DNA of 57,080 nt, from positions 1 to 57,080 of the forward strand of contig CALQEU020000022.1 of the NCBI GenBank assembly GCA_943329665.2, written 5' to 3'. Shown here piece by piece: positions 1 to 8,713 of the stretch. The stretch comes from JAJTFW01 sp903922455. GTDB lineage: Bacteria; Bacteroidota; Bacteroidia; AKYH767-A; OLB10. Within the stretch, counting starts at the first letter, position 1, and every line of letters begins with the position of its first letter. The position numbers and the translations under genes are program-made. The notes below the pieces were generated by a model, which was given only the letters and a program-made list of their open reading frames with translations, was not told the DNA's origin and ran no database searches.

Positions 1-288
1 GCATAGGTCGATGCCCAAGCAGCACCTTGTACTGCATAGGTCGATGCCCAAGCAGCACCTTGTACTGCATAGGTCGATGCCCAAGCAGCACCTTGTGCTG
101 CATAGGTCGATGCCCAAGCAGCACCTTGTACTGCATAGGTCGATGCCCAAGCAGCACCTTGTACTGCATAGGTCGATGCCCAAGCAGCACCTTGTGCTGC
201 ATAGGTCGATGCCCAAGCAGCACCTTGTGCTGCATAGGTCGAGACCGAAGCAGCACCTTGTGCTGCATAGGTCGAGACCGAAGCAGCA
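1..288. repeat. 33-bp tandem repeat array, 8 full copies plus a 24-bp partial
   Basis: Copies begin at 1, 34, 67, 100, 133, 166, 199, 232 and 265, and the array is probably cut by the window edge. Copies are nearly identical. One position alternates between A and G (gtact/gtgct), and the last two copies carry a shared block of changes (gagaccgaag for gatgcccaag). Across each junction the G-type copies can form a perfect hairpin, GCAGCACCTTGTGCTGC, with a 7-bp stem and 3-nt loop; the A-type copies have one mismatch. The unit length is a multiple of three, so reading frames stay open through the array by default. There is no spacer variation, so this is not CRISPR. Function unknown. Confidence 0.95.
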
Positions 289-346
289 TTGTTATTAAAT
301 TCTAGTTTGTTAATATTGACTTAACACTACTATTGTTGCAATTTTT

Positions 347-354
347 TAAATTTG
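347..354 (+). promoter_or_regulatory. Candidate Bacteroidota -7 promoter element (TAnnTTTG)
   Basis: TAAATTTG matches the TAnnTTTG -7 consensus of Bacteroidota housekeeping promoters and lies about 28 bp upstream of the ATG at 383. No well-spaced TTTG -33 box is visible, so this is a weak call. Confidence 0.3.
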
Positions 355-382
355 CTAGGTATTTTAGTGTGTGGAGTTCAAA

Positions 383-979
383 ATGAAAATGAGTAAATTT
401 ATATTGTCTTTTTTGTTGTCTTTCGGTTTTAGTGTAGATAGCTATGCTCAACCTGAAAGGTTTGCTTTTCAAGATACCTTGAATGAATATTTTTATTTGG
501 AATCATTTCAGGAAATGGCAATGAAAAAGTTATTTTCATTGCCACAGATCGATTCATCATTGAATTCTTCTAGAAGTAGTTTTATAGCGATTATTACTGC
601 TTCTGGTCCTTTATCCATCTGCCCAGGTCAATCAGTCGTGTTAACAGGTAATGGTCAAAAAGGATGTAACTATTTATGGTCTACGGGGCAAACTACATCT
701 TCGATTACAGTGACTCAACCAGGCACTTATGGGTTAACACTGAATTGCTACAAATGTTATTATGGAATTTATGTGGCAAATCCTAAAACGATTACTAGCC
801 AAACCTTAAATACCGACTTAAATTCGAATGGAGTAGTGGACGTCTTGGATTATATCATTTTTTTAGGTGAATACCTGGCCCCTTGCACAGGTTGTCCACA
901 AGATTTTTACCCCGATGGTTTTGTTGACACCCGCGATTATCTGATTTGGCTAGCCGATATTTTTAAAACATGTAATTAG
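383..979 (+). CDS. Exported protein with C-terminal dockerin-like calcium-binding tandem
   Basis: A protein of 198 aa from the ATG at 383; a GTG at 371 and an ATG at 389 are alternative starts. It opens with a Sec signal peptide ending in SYAQ. The middle holds a Cys-containing Ig/PKD-like stretch (ICPGQSVVLTG... YLWSTGQTT) of the sort common in Bacteroidota surface proteins. The last ~60 residues carry two EF-hand-like loops, DLNSNGVVDVLDY and DFYPDGFVDTRDY. Both have acidic or Asn residues at loop positions 1, 5, 9 and 12 and Gly at 6, which is the layout of a type I dockerin pair. There is no T9SS sorting tail. The next gene encodes a cohesin-like protein, so a pairing is possible. No enzymatic domain is recognised. 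Confidence 0.75.
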   Translation: MKMSKFILSFLLSFGFSVDSYAQPERFAFQDTLNEYFYLESFQEMAMKKLFSLPQIDSSLNSSRSSFIAIITASGPLSICPGQSVVLTGNGQKGCNYLWSTGQTTSSITVTQPGTYGLTLNCYKCYYGIYVANPKTITSQTLNTDLNSNGVVDVLDYIIFLGEYLAPCTGCPQDFYPDGFVDTRDYLIWLADIFKTCN

Positions 980-1057
980 AATTTACTGGATTTTTTAGTT
1001 AACAATTCCCTTACATAAGTATAATTCGCAGTTTACATCAATTTCGTCTTACTGTAG

Positions 1058-1065
1058 TAAATTTG
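1058..1065 (+). promoter_or_regulatory. Candidate -7 promoter element (TAAATTTG)
   Basis: This is the same TAAATTTG octamer as upstream of the previous gene. It lies 10 bp before the ATG at 1076 and 19 bp before the ATG at 1085, which fits better if translation starts at 1085. No -33 box is evident. Confidence 0.3.
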
Positions 1066-1075
1066 TGAAATAGAA

Positions 1076-1915
1076 ATGGAAATCATGAAAAGTTTAAAAA
1101 TAATAGGTTGTGCCTGGATGCTTATGTTCCTTTGTGCTCAACCGATCGCGGCAAAATCTTTAGTTGTTAACGCAAATGGACCCTCTATAATCAGTAATAA
1201 TTATGAGGTTATCAATGTTGCAGAACTCGCTAATGATGCAATGCTCGGTACCGTTTCTATTGATTCTGCCGATTCTGTTTTTTTTAGTATGAATAATGCT
1301 GTTTATAACGGAACTCATGTTTCTTTTCCGATTTATTTTAATTCGGATGATTTAATTTATTCATTCGATTATTCTTTCAAATACAATCACAATCGAATTG
1401 TTTTTGATACCATTTCAATGGAGCCTGCCGGACAACCATTATTAGCGTTTTTCCATTATAACACCAACGATTCTACAGTACGTTTTACTTCAAGTAATCT
1501 CGTGTCAATCGCAAATGGTGTTCCGATCGCTATGATTCATTTTGATTTTGTTGGAGGAACGACTCCCATGTTGGATTCTACCGATTTGTATAATTTGAAA
1601 AGTTATTTAAATGGTGATCCTACTTCTGAAGTGATTATTCCTCCTACAACGGTAGGTCTGAATGATAATTTAGCTGCTGAATGGGGCCTAACCCTTTTCC
1701 CAGTACCCGCAAGTAGTGAATTGAATGTTAAAATTAACCGTAATGCGAATTTAGAAGTTCTTTCTCTCGATGGAAAATTGGTGATGTCGAATGTTAATTT
1801 ATCGTTTCAAATAATTAATACATTGGATTTACAAGATCTTCAGAATGGTATTTACCTAGTTCGTGTAATCAGTGAAGGAAGTGTTTTTTCTAAGAAAATT
1901 GTAATTGCAAAATAA
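1076..1915 (+). CDS. T9SS-exported protein with cohesin-like region
   Basis: A protein of 279 aa from the ATG at 1076, with an alternative ATG at 1085. It has an N-terminal signal peptide ending in IAAK. Residues ~65-165 alternate beta strands in a pattern reminiscent of cohesin domains: a conserved-looking DYSFKYNHNRIVFDT strand pair, a VRFTSSN strand, and a final PIAMIHFDFVGG strand. The last ~75 residues are a type A T9SS C-terminal sorting domain (LFPVPASSELNVKI ... LQNGIYLVRVISEG ... SKKIVIAK), so the protein should cross the outer membrane by T9SS and be anchored or released. It lies 96 bp after the dockerin-like gene on the same strand. The T9SS call is firm; the cohesin call is a fold-level impression that needs a profile search. 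Confidence 0.75.
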   Translation: MEIMKSLKIIGCAWMLMFLCAQPIAAKSLVVNANGPSIISNNYEVINVAELANDAMLGTVSIDSADSVFFSMNNAVYNGTHVSFPIYFNSDDLIYSFDYSFKYNHNRIVFDTISMEPAGQPLLAFFHYNTNDSTVRFTSSNLVSIANGVPIAMIHFDFVGGTTPMLDSTDLYNLKSYLNGDPTSEVIIPPTTVGLNDNLAAEWGLTLFPVPASSELNVKINRNANLEVLSLDGKLVMSNVNLSFQIINTLDLQDLQNGIYLVRVISEGSVFSKKIVIAK

Positions 1916-1946
1916 TAACGCTAATTATTACAAGAAGGAATTTGAT

Positions 1947-3332
1947 TTATCTTTCTTCGTTGGTGTTGAATAATTGATGTTCCTGTTGATGCTTATCCTC
2001 ATAATTTTCATTTAGGATGTGATTTTTGTACCAATACCCCGATTCTTTAATGGTGCGCTTTTGATTTGTATAATCAATATGTACTAAACCAAAGCGAGGA
2101 TAATATCCCTCAGCCCATTCGAAATTATCGTGTAAGGACCAAACAAAGTATCCAGATAATTTTGAACAGTCCATTCTTGCTCTGTTAATATGAAGCATGT
2201 AATTTTTTAAATAACTCAATCGCTGAGAATCCTTAATTTCATTCCCAGTAACATGATCCGGAAAGGCAGCACCATTCTCACTAACAATTATATTTTTTAC
2301 TTCAGGATAGGCAGCGTATTTGTGAATGAGTGAATGAATGCCTTCAGGATAAATTTCCCAGTTAAGTAAGGTGTGTGGAACTTGTCTCGTTCTCGCGTCA
2401 ATAAGTTTAGCGTTTATGTAAGGCGTAAACCACGAATGCTTCACCACCTCTCGCGTGTAGTTTTGTATTCCGATGAAGTCAGGACTTGCTTTTAATAATG
2501 TCTCATCATCTTTTTGATAAAACTTTTCTATTTCTTTTAAGAAAGGAAGATCTTTAATTGGGTAGCCATAACCTAAAAGGGGTTCTACAAAAAATCGGTT
2601 CATTAAGGCATCTACACGCAACGCGGCTTGTTGATCATTTTGTGAATCACTGAAGGGAGTAATCCAAGAACAGGAATAAGTGGTTCCAACATTAAATAAA
2701 GCATTGTGTTCTTTTATTTGCCGAATTCCCGCAGCTTGTGCCAATGATGCATGATGTGCTGCTGAGAGAAAACTATTCATTCCCTTTTTTCCAGGCGCAT
2801 GTATCCCTAAGAAATAGCCAGCTCCTGTAAATACTAAGGGCTCATTTAATACCATCCAATTGGAAACTCGATCTCCAAATTTTTGAAGCATCAACGAAGC
2901 ATATTCACTAAACCAAGAAAGGATATCTCTATTATTCCAACCTCCGTTTAATTCAAGTTGCAAAGGTAAATCCCAATGGTATAATGTAACCCATGGAGTG
3001 ATTCCTCTTTCTAAACAAGCATCAATAAGTCGATCATAAAAGTCGATTCCTTTTTGATTGATGTTTCTTGTTCCTTGAGGTAAAACACGAGGCCATGAAA
3101 TGGAAAAGCGAAAATTTGGAATATGTAATGATTGCACAATGTCTAAATCTTCTTCGTAGCGATAGTAAAAGGAATTTGCGATTTCTGGAGTATGGCCACC
3201 TGCAATTTTACCTTTGCGCAACGAAAATTCATCCCAGATGCTGGGCCCTTTCCCATCTAAAAACGAAGCACCTTCAGTTTGCAATGCAGAGGAAGCAATG
3301 CCCCAATGAAAAGGTTTTTTCGCGTCCTTCAC
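1947..3332 (-). CDS. bglA: Beta-glucosidase, glycoside hydrolase family 1
   Basis: 461 aa, full length for GH1. It hydrolyses terminal beta-linked glucosides (or related glycosides) by a retaining mechanism. The acid/base Glu is E164 in VLNEPLVF and the nucleophile is E352 in IIVSENGAA. The HWDLP motif (H119) and the N-terminal FHWGIASSALQTEG substrate-site segment are present. There is no signal peptide, so it is cytoplasmic. Translation appears to begin at a GTG, 7 nt after the stop of the upstream glycosyltransferase. It is the last gene of a three-gene minus-strand operon with a glycosyltransferase and an LpxH-like phosphoesterase. The true substrate cannot be told from sequence. Confidence 0.93.
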   Translation of the reverse strand: MKDAKKPFHWGIASSALQTEGASFLDGKGPSIWDEFSLRKGKIAGGHTPEIANSFYYRYEEDLDIVQSLHIPNFRFSISWPRVLPQGTRNINQKGIDFYDRLIDACLERGITPWVTLYHWDLPLQLELNGGWNNRDILSWFSEYASLMLQKFGDRVSNWMVLNEPLVFTGAGYFLGIHAPGKKGMNSFLSAAHHASLAQAAGIRQIKEHNALFNVGTTYSCSWITPFSDSQNDQQAALRVDALMNRFFVEPLLGYGYPIKDLPFLKEIEKFYQKDDETLLKASPDFIGIQNYTREVVKHSWFTPYINAKLIDARTRQVPHTLLNWEIYPEGIHSLIHKYAAYPEVKNIIVSENGAAFPDHVTGNEIKDSQRLSYLKNYMLHINRARMDCSKLSGYFVWSLHDNFEWAEGYYPRFGLVHIDYTNQKRTIKESGYWYKNHILNENYEDKHQQEHQLFNTNEER

Positions 3333-3339
3333 CGGTTGC

Positions 3340-4410
3340 TTAAGCTAGTTTTACTTTAGATGGACGCGTTAATTTTTGTAAAATGGATTGATCCGAAAAG
3401 AAATTGTTTTCATCTAATTCTTGGCCTGCATGTCTTTCAATAATCTGATCTAACAAATCGGAAGTTTCATCTGGATAATCAACGGATATAGTATTTAACT
3501 GTTGAAACCAACTGTCAAGTTTAGGTAGTTGTTTTTCTTTTAGATTGGGTAAAATTTCTACTCCCATCGATTTTAATACTGCAGCATTACAATGTTGTTC
3601 ATATTGCGTTTTCATGGGAATAGCCAATAATGATTTTCCTAAATAAAGTGCTTCTGCTGTAGTACCAAAGCCCGCATTGCAAATTACTCCAGATGATTCC
3701 GCCATGCTTTTTACAAAAGTATCTTGGTTTATAGGAATCACACGGAAGTTCCGATGTCGATACGTAATTTTTGATTTTTTACTGAATAATTGAAAATCAA
3801 TATCAGAATAAGTTTTCAATTTCTTGATTACTTTTTCATCATCAAAGCTGGGAAGGTATACCGTAATGTAAGGCTTGGTATCCACTTTGGCATTTCGAAT
3901 TTCTTGTCGAATTATAGGCGTATGAATACTCGCATCAAATTTTTTAAAGTGAAATCCATAATTAAAAGTTCCCGGCGCATAATGATTCAATATCATTTTA
4001 CCGAAAGGATCTTTCGTCTTAGGTTTAGGAGCCAATGGATGCAAACTAGCCACCTGATTACTTAAACCAACACATACTTTATTTTTCAAATGACAAGCCC
4101 ATGCCGATACGGGTTCGAAATCACTAATGACTAAATCGTATTTTTCAACAGGTAAGCTTTTAATTTCTTTTAAAAGTTGAATTGAATCGAGATTCATATA
4201 AGTGCGAAGTATATCGACACCTCCTTGCTTCCCAAAAACAAATCCCATTCCTTTGTAATTATATTCAACCGGAAACGGAACTTTTAAATCCCACTGCGAG
4301 GCACTGATGAGAACATCAACATTCGCTTTTTTCTTTAATATCGGAATGATCTCAAGCGCTCTGCTGATATGTCCGTTACCCGTGCCCTGTATGGCATACA
4401 GTATTTTCAT
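3340..4410 (-). CDS. UGT-like glycosyltransferase (Glyco_trans_1_3 family)
   Basis: 356 aa. It starts MKILYAIQGTGNGHISRALE, the N-terminal nucleotide-sugar transferase fold typical of the MurG/UGT-like Glyco_trans_1_3 (PF13528) group. The C-terminal half has the donor-binding segment VICNAGFGTTAEALYLGKSLLAIP followed by a QYEQHCNAAVLKSMG-type helix. No signal peptide or membrane span is seen, so it probably works at the inner face of the inner membrane on a lipid or polyprenyl acceptor. Its start overlaps the 3' end of the LpxH-like gene by 35 bp and the GH1 gene follows after 7 nt, so the three are probably co-translated. Donor and acceptor are unknown. Confidence 0.85.
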   Translation of the reverse strand: MKILYAIQGTGNGHISRALEIIPILKKKANVDVLISASQWDLKVPFPVEYNYKGMGFVFGKQGGVDILRTYMNLDSIQLLKEIKSLPVEKYDLVISDFEPVSAWACHLKNKVCVGLSNQVASLHPLAPKPKTKDPFGKMILNHYAPGTFNYGFHFKKFDASIHTPIIRQEIRNAKVDTKPYITVYLPSFDDEKVIKKLKTYSDIDFQLFSKKSKITYRHRNFRVIPINQDTFVKSMAESSGVICNAGFGTTAEALYLGKSLLAIPMKTQYEQHCNAAVLKSMGVEILPNLKEKQLPKLDSWFQQLNTISVDYPDETSDLLDQIIERHAGQELDENNFFSDQSILQKLTRPSKVKLA

Positions 4411-5311
4411 TCTTTTTAATAATTTTAGTGGAGGATTCGTTATTGCTGGAATAAATTTCGCCGAGAAGGATATTAAACAATTCCTTGTTGTTTAAGTATA
4501 CAAAGTTGTTTACTATTTCTTGTTCAGGATCATTTTCAAATTGTGCTTGTTCTTGATGATGATAAAGCGACCATTTGTTTTCATGATATTCCAAAGCAGT
4601 AAGGTTCTCTACCCAATCACCACTATTTAAATAACCTACTTCTCCATGCTCATTTTTAATGGTTCTTATCTCGGGTTGATGGATGTGTCCACAAACCACA
4701 TAATCATATCCATTACTAATGGCAATATCTGCACAAATCACTTCAAAATTGTTAATGTACTTCACAGCACTTTTCACTCCGTTCTTTATTTTTTTGGATA
4801 AAGAAATTTTCTCTTTACCCATTTTCTTCAAAATACTATTGGTACACGCATTAATTAAAATGAGAAGGTCGTAGCCAATCGCACCTAATTTGGTGAGCCA
4901 CTTTGCATGTTGCATGGTGACATCAAACACATCTCCGTGAAACACCCAAGCACGCTTGCCGTCCATCTCTAATACAAGCTTGTTATCGATGGATAAATTG
5001 CCTAATTGAAATCCTGAAAATTTTCGAAGTAATTCATCATGATTTCCCGTGATGTAGTGTACAGGTACACCACTCGTCGCTAAAGAAATAATTTCTTTTA
5101 CCACTTGCATGTGGTCTTTAGGAAAATAGTTTTTGCTGAATTGCCACATGTCAACAATATCTCCATTCAATATTAACCTTCCAGGTTGTATCGACTTTAA
5201 GTACTGACAAAGTTCCTTAGCGTGACATCCATAAGTGCCTAAATGTACATCGGAAATAACTACTACTTCAACTTCTCTTCTCACCTTCTTTATCTTTGCA
5301 GTAGTCTTCAA
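4376..5311 (-). CDS. LpxH-like metallophosphoesterase (UDP-2,3-diacylglucosamine diphosphatase family)
   Basis: 311 aa. All calcineurin-type metal-binding motifs are present: SDVHLG (D21, H23), NGDIVD (D51), GNHD (N90, H91, D92), HGDVFD (H125) and CGHIHQ (H209, H211). This resembles the LpxH family, which hydrolyses UDP-2,3-diacyl-GlcN in lipid A synthesis, although it is longer than classical LpxH. It may be the widespread Bacteroidota paralogue paired with a glycosyltransferase, so lipid A specificity is inferred. There is no ATG start: an in-frame stop lies just upstream, so translation begins at the TTG at 5311 or the GTG at 5284. It is the first gene of the operon. Confidence 0.85.
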   Translation of the reverse strand: MKTTAKIKKVRREVEVVVISDVHLGTYGCHAKELCQYLKSIQPGRLILNGDIVDMWQFSKNYFPKDHMQVVKEIISLATSGVPVHYITGNHDELLRKFSGFQLGNLSIDNKLVLEMDGKRAWVFHGDVFDVTMQHAKWLTKLGAIGYDLLILINACTNSILKKMGKEKISLSKKIKNGVKSAVKYINNFEVICADIAISNGYDYVVCGHIHQPEIRTIKNEHGEVGYLNSGDWVENLTALEYHENKWSLYHHQEQAQFENDPEQEIVNNFVYLNNKELFNILLGEIYSSNNESSTKIIKKNENTVCHTGHG

Positions 5312-5630
5312 GCCGTAGTGGGGTTTTTAAAGTCTACCGAAAGCCGATCGTAGTGAAAATTTTTATTCCAAATGGTAGTAATTTTTAGAATAGTAAAGCG
5401 CTCGATAAAAGCCCAGCTTATTTTATTTAAAAATGCTTGTATCACTTTATTTTTCACGATACAATATTACGCGCACAATGTTAGAGTTTTATTAACAAGA
5501 AGTTAGATGATTGTTAATATTCTAAACGGAAATAGAAGTTGATAGAAAAGCTCCGTGAAAGGTAAAACAAATCAAAACCACGAATTTTTAAACTCCACAG
5601 ATCTGCTTTAATGAAAGCTAAAGATTGAAT
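5312..5630. other. Gene-free spacer between cysQ and the LpxH-like gene
   Basis: 319 bp of AT-rich sequence between two minus-strand transcription units. It should contain the end of the sulfate-activation operon and the promoter of the LpxH-like operon. I see no strong hairpin terminator, only a 5-bp stem GCTTT-AATG-AAAGC near 5608, and no clear TAnnTTTG box or small gene. Confidence 0.6.
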
Positions 5631-6449
5631 TTACTGCACAATAAACCAAGGATTCAATAAATCCGATTTATTATACACTACTGGGCTTTGATCTTTTGCA
5701 TTGATCACAGTAAACCCTGCACAGTTCGCGATGGCTTGTCCAGCCGCAGTGTCCCATTCCATGGTAGGAGCAAAGCGTGGATATACATCCGCAGCGCCTT
5801 CTGCTACTAAACAAAGTTTGAGTGAGCTCCCTTTAGAGATCATTTGTAAATCGGAATGCTGTTGCTTGAGCTCATCAATGAAAACAGTAGTCTCTTCACT
5901 CAAATGGGAACGCGAGGCTACCACAGTGAAAGGACGATTTTCATTTTTAATGGGTAATCGTCTGCTTGCAGTAATCAAACGATCAGCAATATGTGGGGTT
6001 TGGATAATATGCGTTAAGTATTCTAAATCGGCTTCTGCTTTATAGGATCCCGTTCCTTCAGCACCAAAGTAGAGCGAGTCGATGATAGGAGCATAGATAA
6101 CACCAAGGATGGCAACACCATTTTTAATGAGTGCAATGTTCACCGTGAATTCTCCATTCCTCTTAATAAATTCTTTAGTCCCATCTAATGGATCAATCAA
6201 CCAAAATATTCCCCACTTACTTCGCTCTGCAAAGGGAATTTCTCTTCCTTCTTCGCTCAATAAAGGCAATCCGGTTTCATTTAGGATATCTACAATTTTA
6301 TGATGTGATTTTTTATCAGCCTCTGTTAATGGACTCTTATCGTCTTTCAATTCAACACTGAACTCACGCCCGTAAACTTCTTTAATTTCTTTTCCAGCAA
6401 GGACTGCTGCTTTAATGGCGATTGATAAAAATTGATTGTAATTTTCCAT
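5631..6449 (-). CDS. cysQ: 3'(2'),5'-bisphosphate nucleotidase CysQ
   Basis: 272 aa, normal length. It belongs to the inositol-monophosphatase superfamily and converts PAP, the by-product of sulfotransferases, to AMP and phosphate, relieving product inhibition. Visible metal-site motifs are LSEEGR (E66/E67), the IDPLDGTKEF box (D86, D89) and EWDTAAG (D233). The N-terminal SPLTEADKKSH segment is typical of CysQ. It is the last gene of the six-gene operon, 29 bp after cysN. Because the operon has a sulfotransferase and no PAPS reductase, PAP recycling after sulfate transfer is the most likely job. It is cytoplasmic. Confidence 0.93.
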   Translation of the reverse strand: MENYNQFLSIAIKAAVLAGKEIKEVYGREFSVELKDDKSPLTEADKKSHHKIVDILNETGLPLLSEEGREIPFAERSKWGIFWLIDPLDGTKEFIKRNGEFTVNIALIKNGVAILGVIYAPIIDSLYFGAEGTGSYKAEADLEYLTHIIQTPHIADRLITASRRLPIKNENRPFTVVASRSHLSEETTVFIDELKQQHSDLQMISKGSSLKLCLVAEGAADVYPRFAPTMEWDTAAGQAIANCAGFTVINAKDQSPVVYNKSDLLNPWFIVQ

Positions 6450-6478
6450 TTGAACTATTGAATAAAGTAAGAAATAAA

Positions 6479-7753
6479 TTAAACGATCATTCCAGCACCT
6501 ATGGTTTCATTCGTAGATTCATCAATCAAGATGATACTTCCTGTATGACGATTTTTTCGATAGCTATCAAAAAAGATGGGAACCGTAGTTTTAATGGAAA
6601 TACGTGCTATGTCATTCATGCCAATCTTTTTATCTTCTTCGTTTCGATGTAAAGTACTAATATCAATTTTATAACGAATGTCTTTGATGATACAACGTGC
6701 ATCTTTTGAAGTGTGACGAATGGCGTATTTACCGCCAACTTGTAGCGGAGTAGAGTTTAACCAACATACCATCACATCAAATTCTTGCATGACATTGGGA
6801 ACATTGTTTTCACGAACAATCATATCTCCACGACTAATGTCAACATCTTTGTCTAAAGTAATGGTCACTGACATTGGAGAATAGGCTTCCGCAATTTCTT
6901 CTCCAAAAAGTTCAATGGTTTTTACGGTTGCAATTTCTTCACTGGGCAACACTTTGATTTTGTCACCAGGCTTAAAGATACCACTGGAAATTCTTCCTGC
7001 ATAGCCTCTGTAATCGTGATATTCGGTTTGCTGTGGACGTATTACATATTGCACCGGGAAACGACAATCAATATGATTCTCATCGCTGCTGATGTGTAAA
7101 TGCTCCAATAAGTACATCAATGTTGGACCATTGTACCAAGACATATTTTTAGATTTGTCAACGACATTGTCACCCAGCAAAGCACTGATTGGTAAAAAAC
7201 TTACATCCTTAATATCTAGTTTGGAAGAAAGTTGTTTAAACTCATCAACCACTTTTTCAAAAGCGGCCTCTTCGTAATTCACTAAGTCCATCTTATTGAT
7301 GCAAATAATCAAGTGAGGAATTTGCAGTAGTGATGCAATGAATGAATGACGGATAGTTTGCTCCAATACTCCTTTGCGTGCATCTACTAATATTAATGCA
7401 GCGTTTGCAGTAGAAGCGCCCGTCACCATATTTCGAGTGTACTGAATATGACCTGGTGTATCGGCAATTATAAATTTACGCTTTGGCGTTGCAAAATAAC
7501 GGTAGGCTACATCAATGGTAATTCCTTGCTCGCGTTCTGCTTTTAATCCGTCTGTGAGTAAACTTAAATCCACATGCTCAAAACCACGTTGTAAACTTCG
7601 TTGTTCAATCGCCTCAAGCTGATCTTCAAAAATTTGTTTACTGTCATATAATAATCGACCGATTAATGTGCTCTTTCCATCATCAACACTTCCTGCTGTA
7701 GTGAAGCGAAGTAACTCCATGTTTAAATATCCGTCTTTACTAAAATCACTCAT
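6479..7753 (-). CDS. cysN: Sulfate adenylyltransferase subunit 1 (GTPase) CysN
   Basis: 424 aa. It is an EF-Tu-like GTPase that drives ATP sulfurylase (CysDN), forming adenosine 5'-phosphosulfate from ATP and sulfate. G motifs are P-loop GSVDDGKS (21-28), DTPGH (98-102) and NKMD (153-156). Beta-barrel domains follow (VQYVIRPQQTEYHDYRGYAG ...). The protein ends after the domain III barrel with no fused CysC kinase domain, consistent with a separate cysC in the same operon. The start is the ATG at 7753; an internal Met12 is an alternative. It lies 54 bp downstream of cysD. Confidence 0.95.
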   Translation of the reverse strand: MSDFSKDGYLNMELLRFTTAGSVDDGKSTLIGRLLYDSKQIFEDQLEAIEQRSLQRGFEHVDLSLLTDGLKAEREQGITIDVAYRYFATPKRKFIIADTPGHIQYTRNMVTGASTANAALILVDARKGVLEQTIRHSFIASLLQIPHLIICINKMDLVNYEEAAFEKVVDEFKQLSSKLDIKDVSFLPISALLGDNVVDKSKNMSWYNGPTLMYLLEHLHISSDENHIDCRFPVQYVIRPQQTEYHDYRGYAGRISSGIFKPGDKIKVLPSEEIATVKTIELFGEEIAEAYSPMSVTITLDKDVDISRGDMIVRENNVPNVMQEFDVMVCWLNSTPLQVGGKYAIRHTSKDARCIIKDIRYKIDISTLHRNEEDKKIGMNDIARISIKTTVPIFFDSYRKNRHTGSIILIDESTNETIGAGMIV

Positions 7754-7807
7754 CTTCTTCTTATTGAATTATCAAATATTATTTTAACTGTAGTAGATTT
7801 AGAGCTA

Positions 7808-8713
7808 CTAAAAATAACCTGCTTTTTTTCTATCTTCCATCGCGGTTTCACTGCGCTTGTCGTCTGATCGAGTTCCGCGTTCAGTCGTCTTACTTGCTGC
7901 CACTTCTTCAATGATTTGCTGTAAGCTATTTGCAGGAGAGAGAACAGCACCTGTGCAAGTCATGTCACCAATAGTACGGAAACGAACCGTCATCATTTCT
8001 GCTTTTTCATTTTCACGCACAGTAATATATTCAGAGTTAGCAAGTAACATTCCATCGCGCATTACAATTTCACGTTGATGCGTAAAATAAATATTGGGAA
8101 TATCAATTTTTTCCATGGCAATGTACATCCACACATCCATTTCTGTCCAATTGCTTAAAGGAAACACTCTAAAATGTTCACCTTGATGTTTACGACCATT
8201 TAACAACATCCATAACTCAGGACGTTGATTTTTTGGATCCCATTGTCCAAACTCATCACGGTGAGAAAAGAAGCGCTCCTTTGCTCTTGCTTTTTCTTCA
8301 TCTCTTCGCGCTCCACCCATCGCTGCATCCGTTTTCAATTCTTCTAATGCATCAAGTAGCGTTATTGTTTGCAACATATTCCGACTTGCATTGGGACCTT
8401 TTTCCTCCTTAGCACGACCGGAATTAATAGAATCTTGAACATTGCGAACAATTAAATTGGCTCCAATTTCTTCTACCATTTTATCTCGAAACTCAATAGT
8501 CTCAGGAAAATTATGTCCTGTGTCAATATGCAAGAGTGGGAATGGGATGCGTGCAGGATAAAATGCTTTACGCGCTAAGTGAGTCATTACGATGGAATCC
8601 TTTCCACCTGAAAACAACATAGCAGGTCTCTCAAATTGAGAAGCCGTTTCACGAATAATATAAATAGCCTCAGCTTCGAGTTCACGAAGGTGATTTAAAT
8701 GATAAAGGATCAT
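7808..8713 (-). CDS. cysD: Sulfate adenylyltransferase subunit 2 CysD
   Basis: 301 aa, full length. It is the catalytic ATP pyrophosphatase-type subunit of ATP sulfurylase and works with CysN. The PP-loop SGGKDS is at 35-40, followed by LLHIDTGHNFPETIEFRD, the GGARRDEEKARAKER segment, and the FPLSNWTEMDVWMYI segment shared by CysD proteins. Its ATG overlaps the cysC TGA by 4 bp (ATGA), implying translational coupling. The C-terminus carries the ERGTRSDDK and MEDRKKAGYF segments typical of the family. Confidence 0.96.
   Translation of the reverse strand: MILYHLNHLRELEAEAIYIIRETASQFERPAMLFSGGKDSIVMTHLARKAFYPARIPFPLLHIDTGHNFPETIEFRDKMVEEIGANLIVRNVQDSINSGRAKEEKGPNASRNMLQTITLLDALEELKTDAAMGGARRDEEKARAKERFFSHRDEFGQWDPKNQRPELWMLLNGRKHQGEHFRVFPLSNWTEMDVWMYIAMEKIDIPNIYFTHQREIVMRDGMLLANSEYITVRENEKAEMMTVRFRTIGDMTCTGAVLSPANSLQQIIEEVAASKTTERGTRSDDKRSETAMEDRKKAGYF

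Noticed and set aside
1..288. CRISPR array
   Set aside because: Units are contiguous with no unique spacers and no cas genes are in the window.
11..305. Two overlapping open frames of about 92-95 codons made of an 11-residue repeat
   Set aside because: They arise only because the 33-bp repeat is a multiple of three and lacks stops in those frames; no signal, start context or homology supports a protein.
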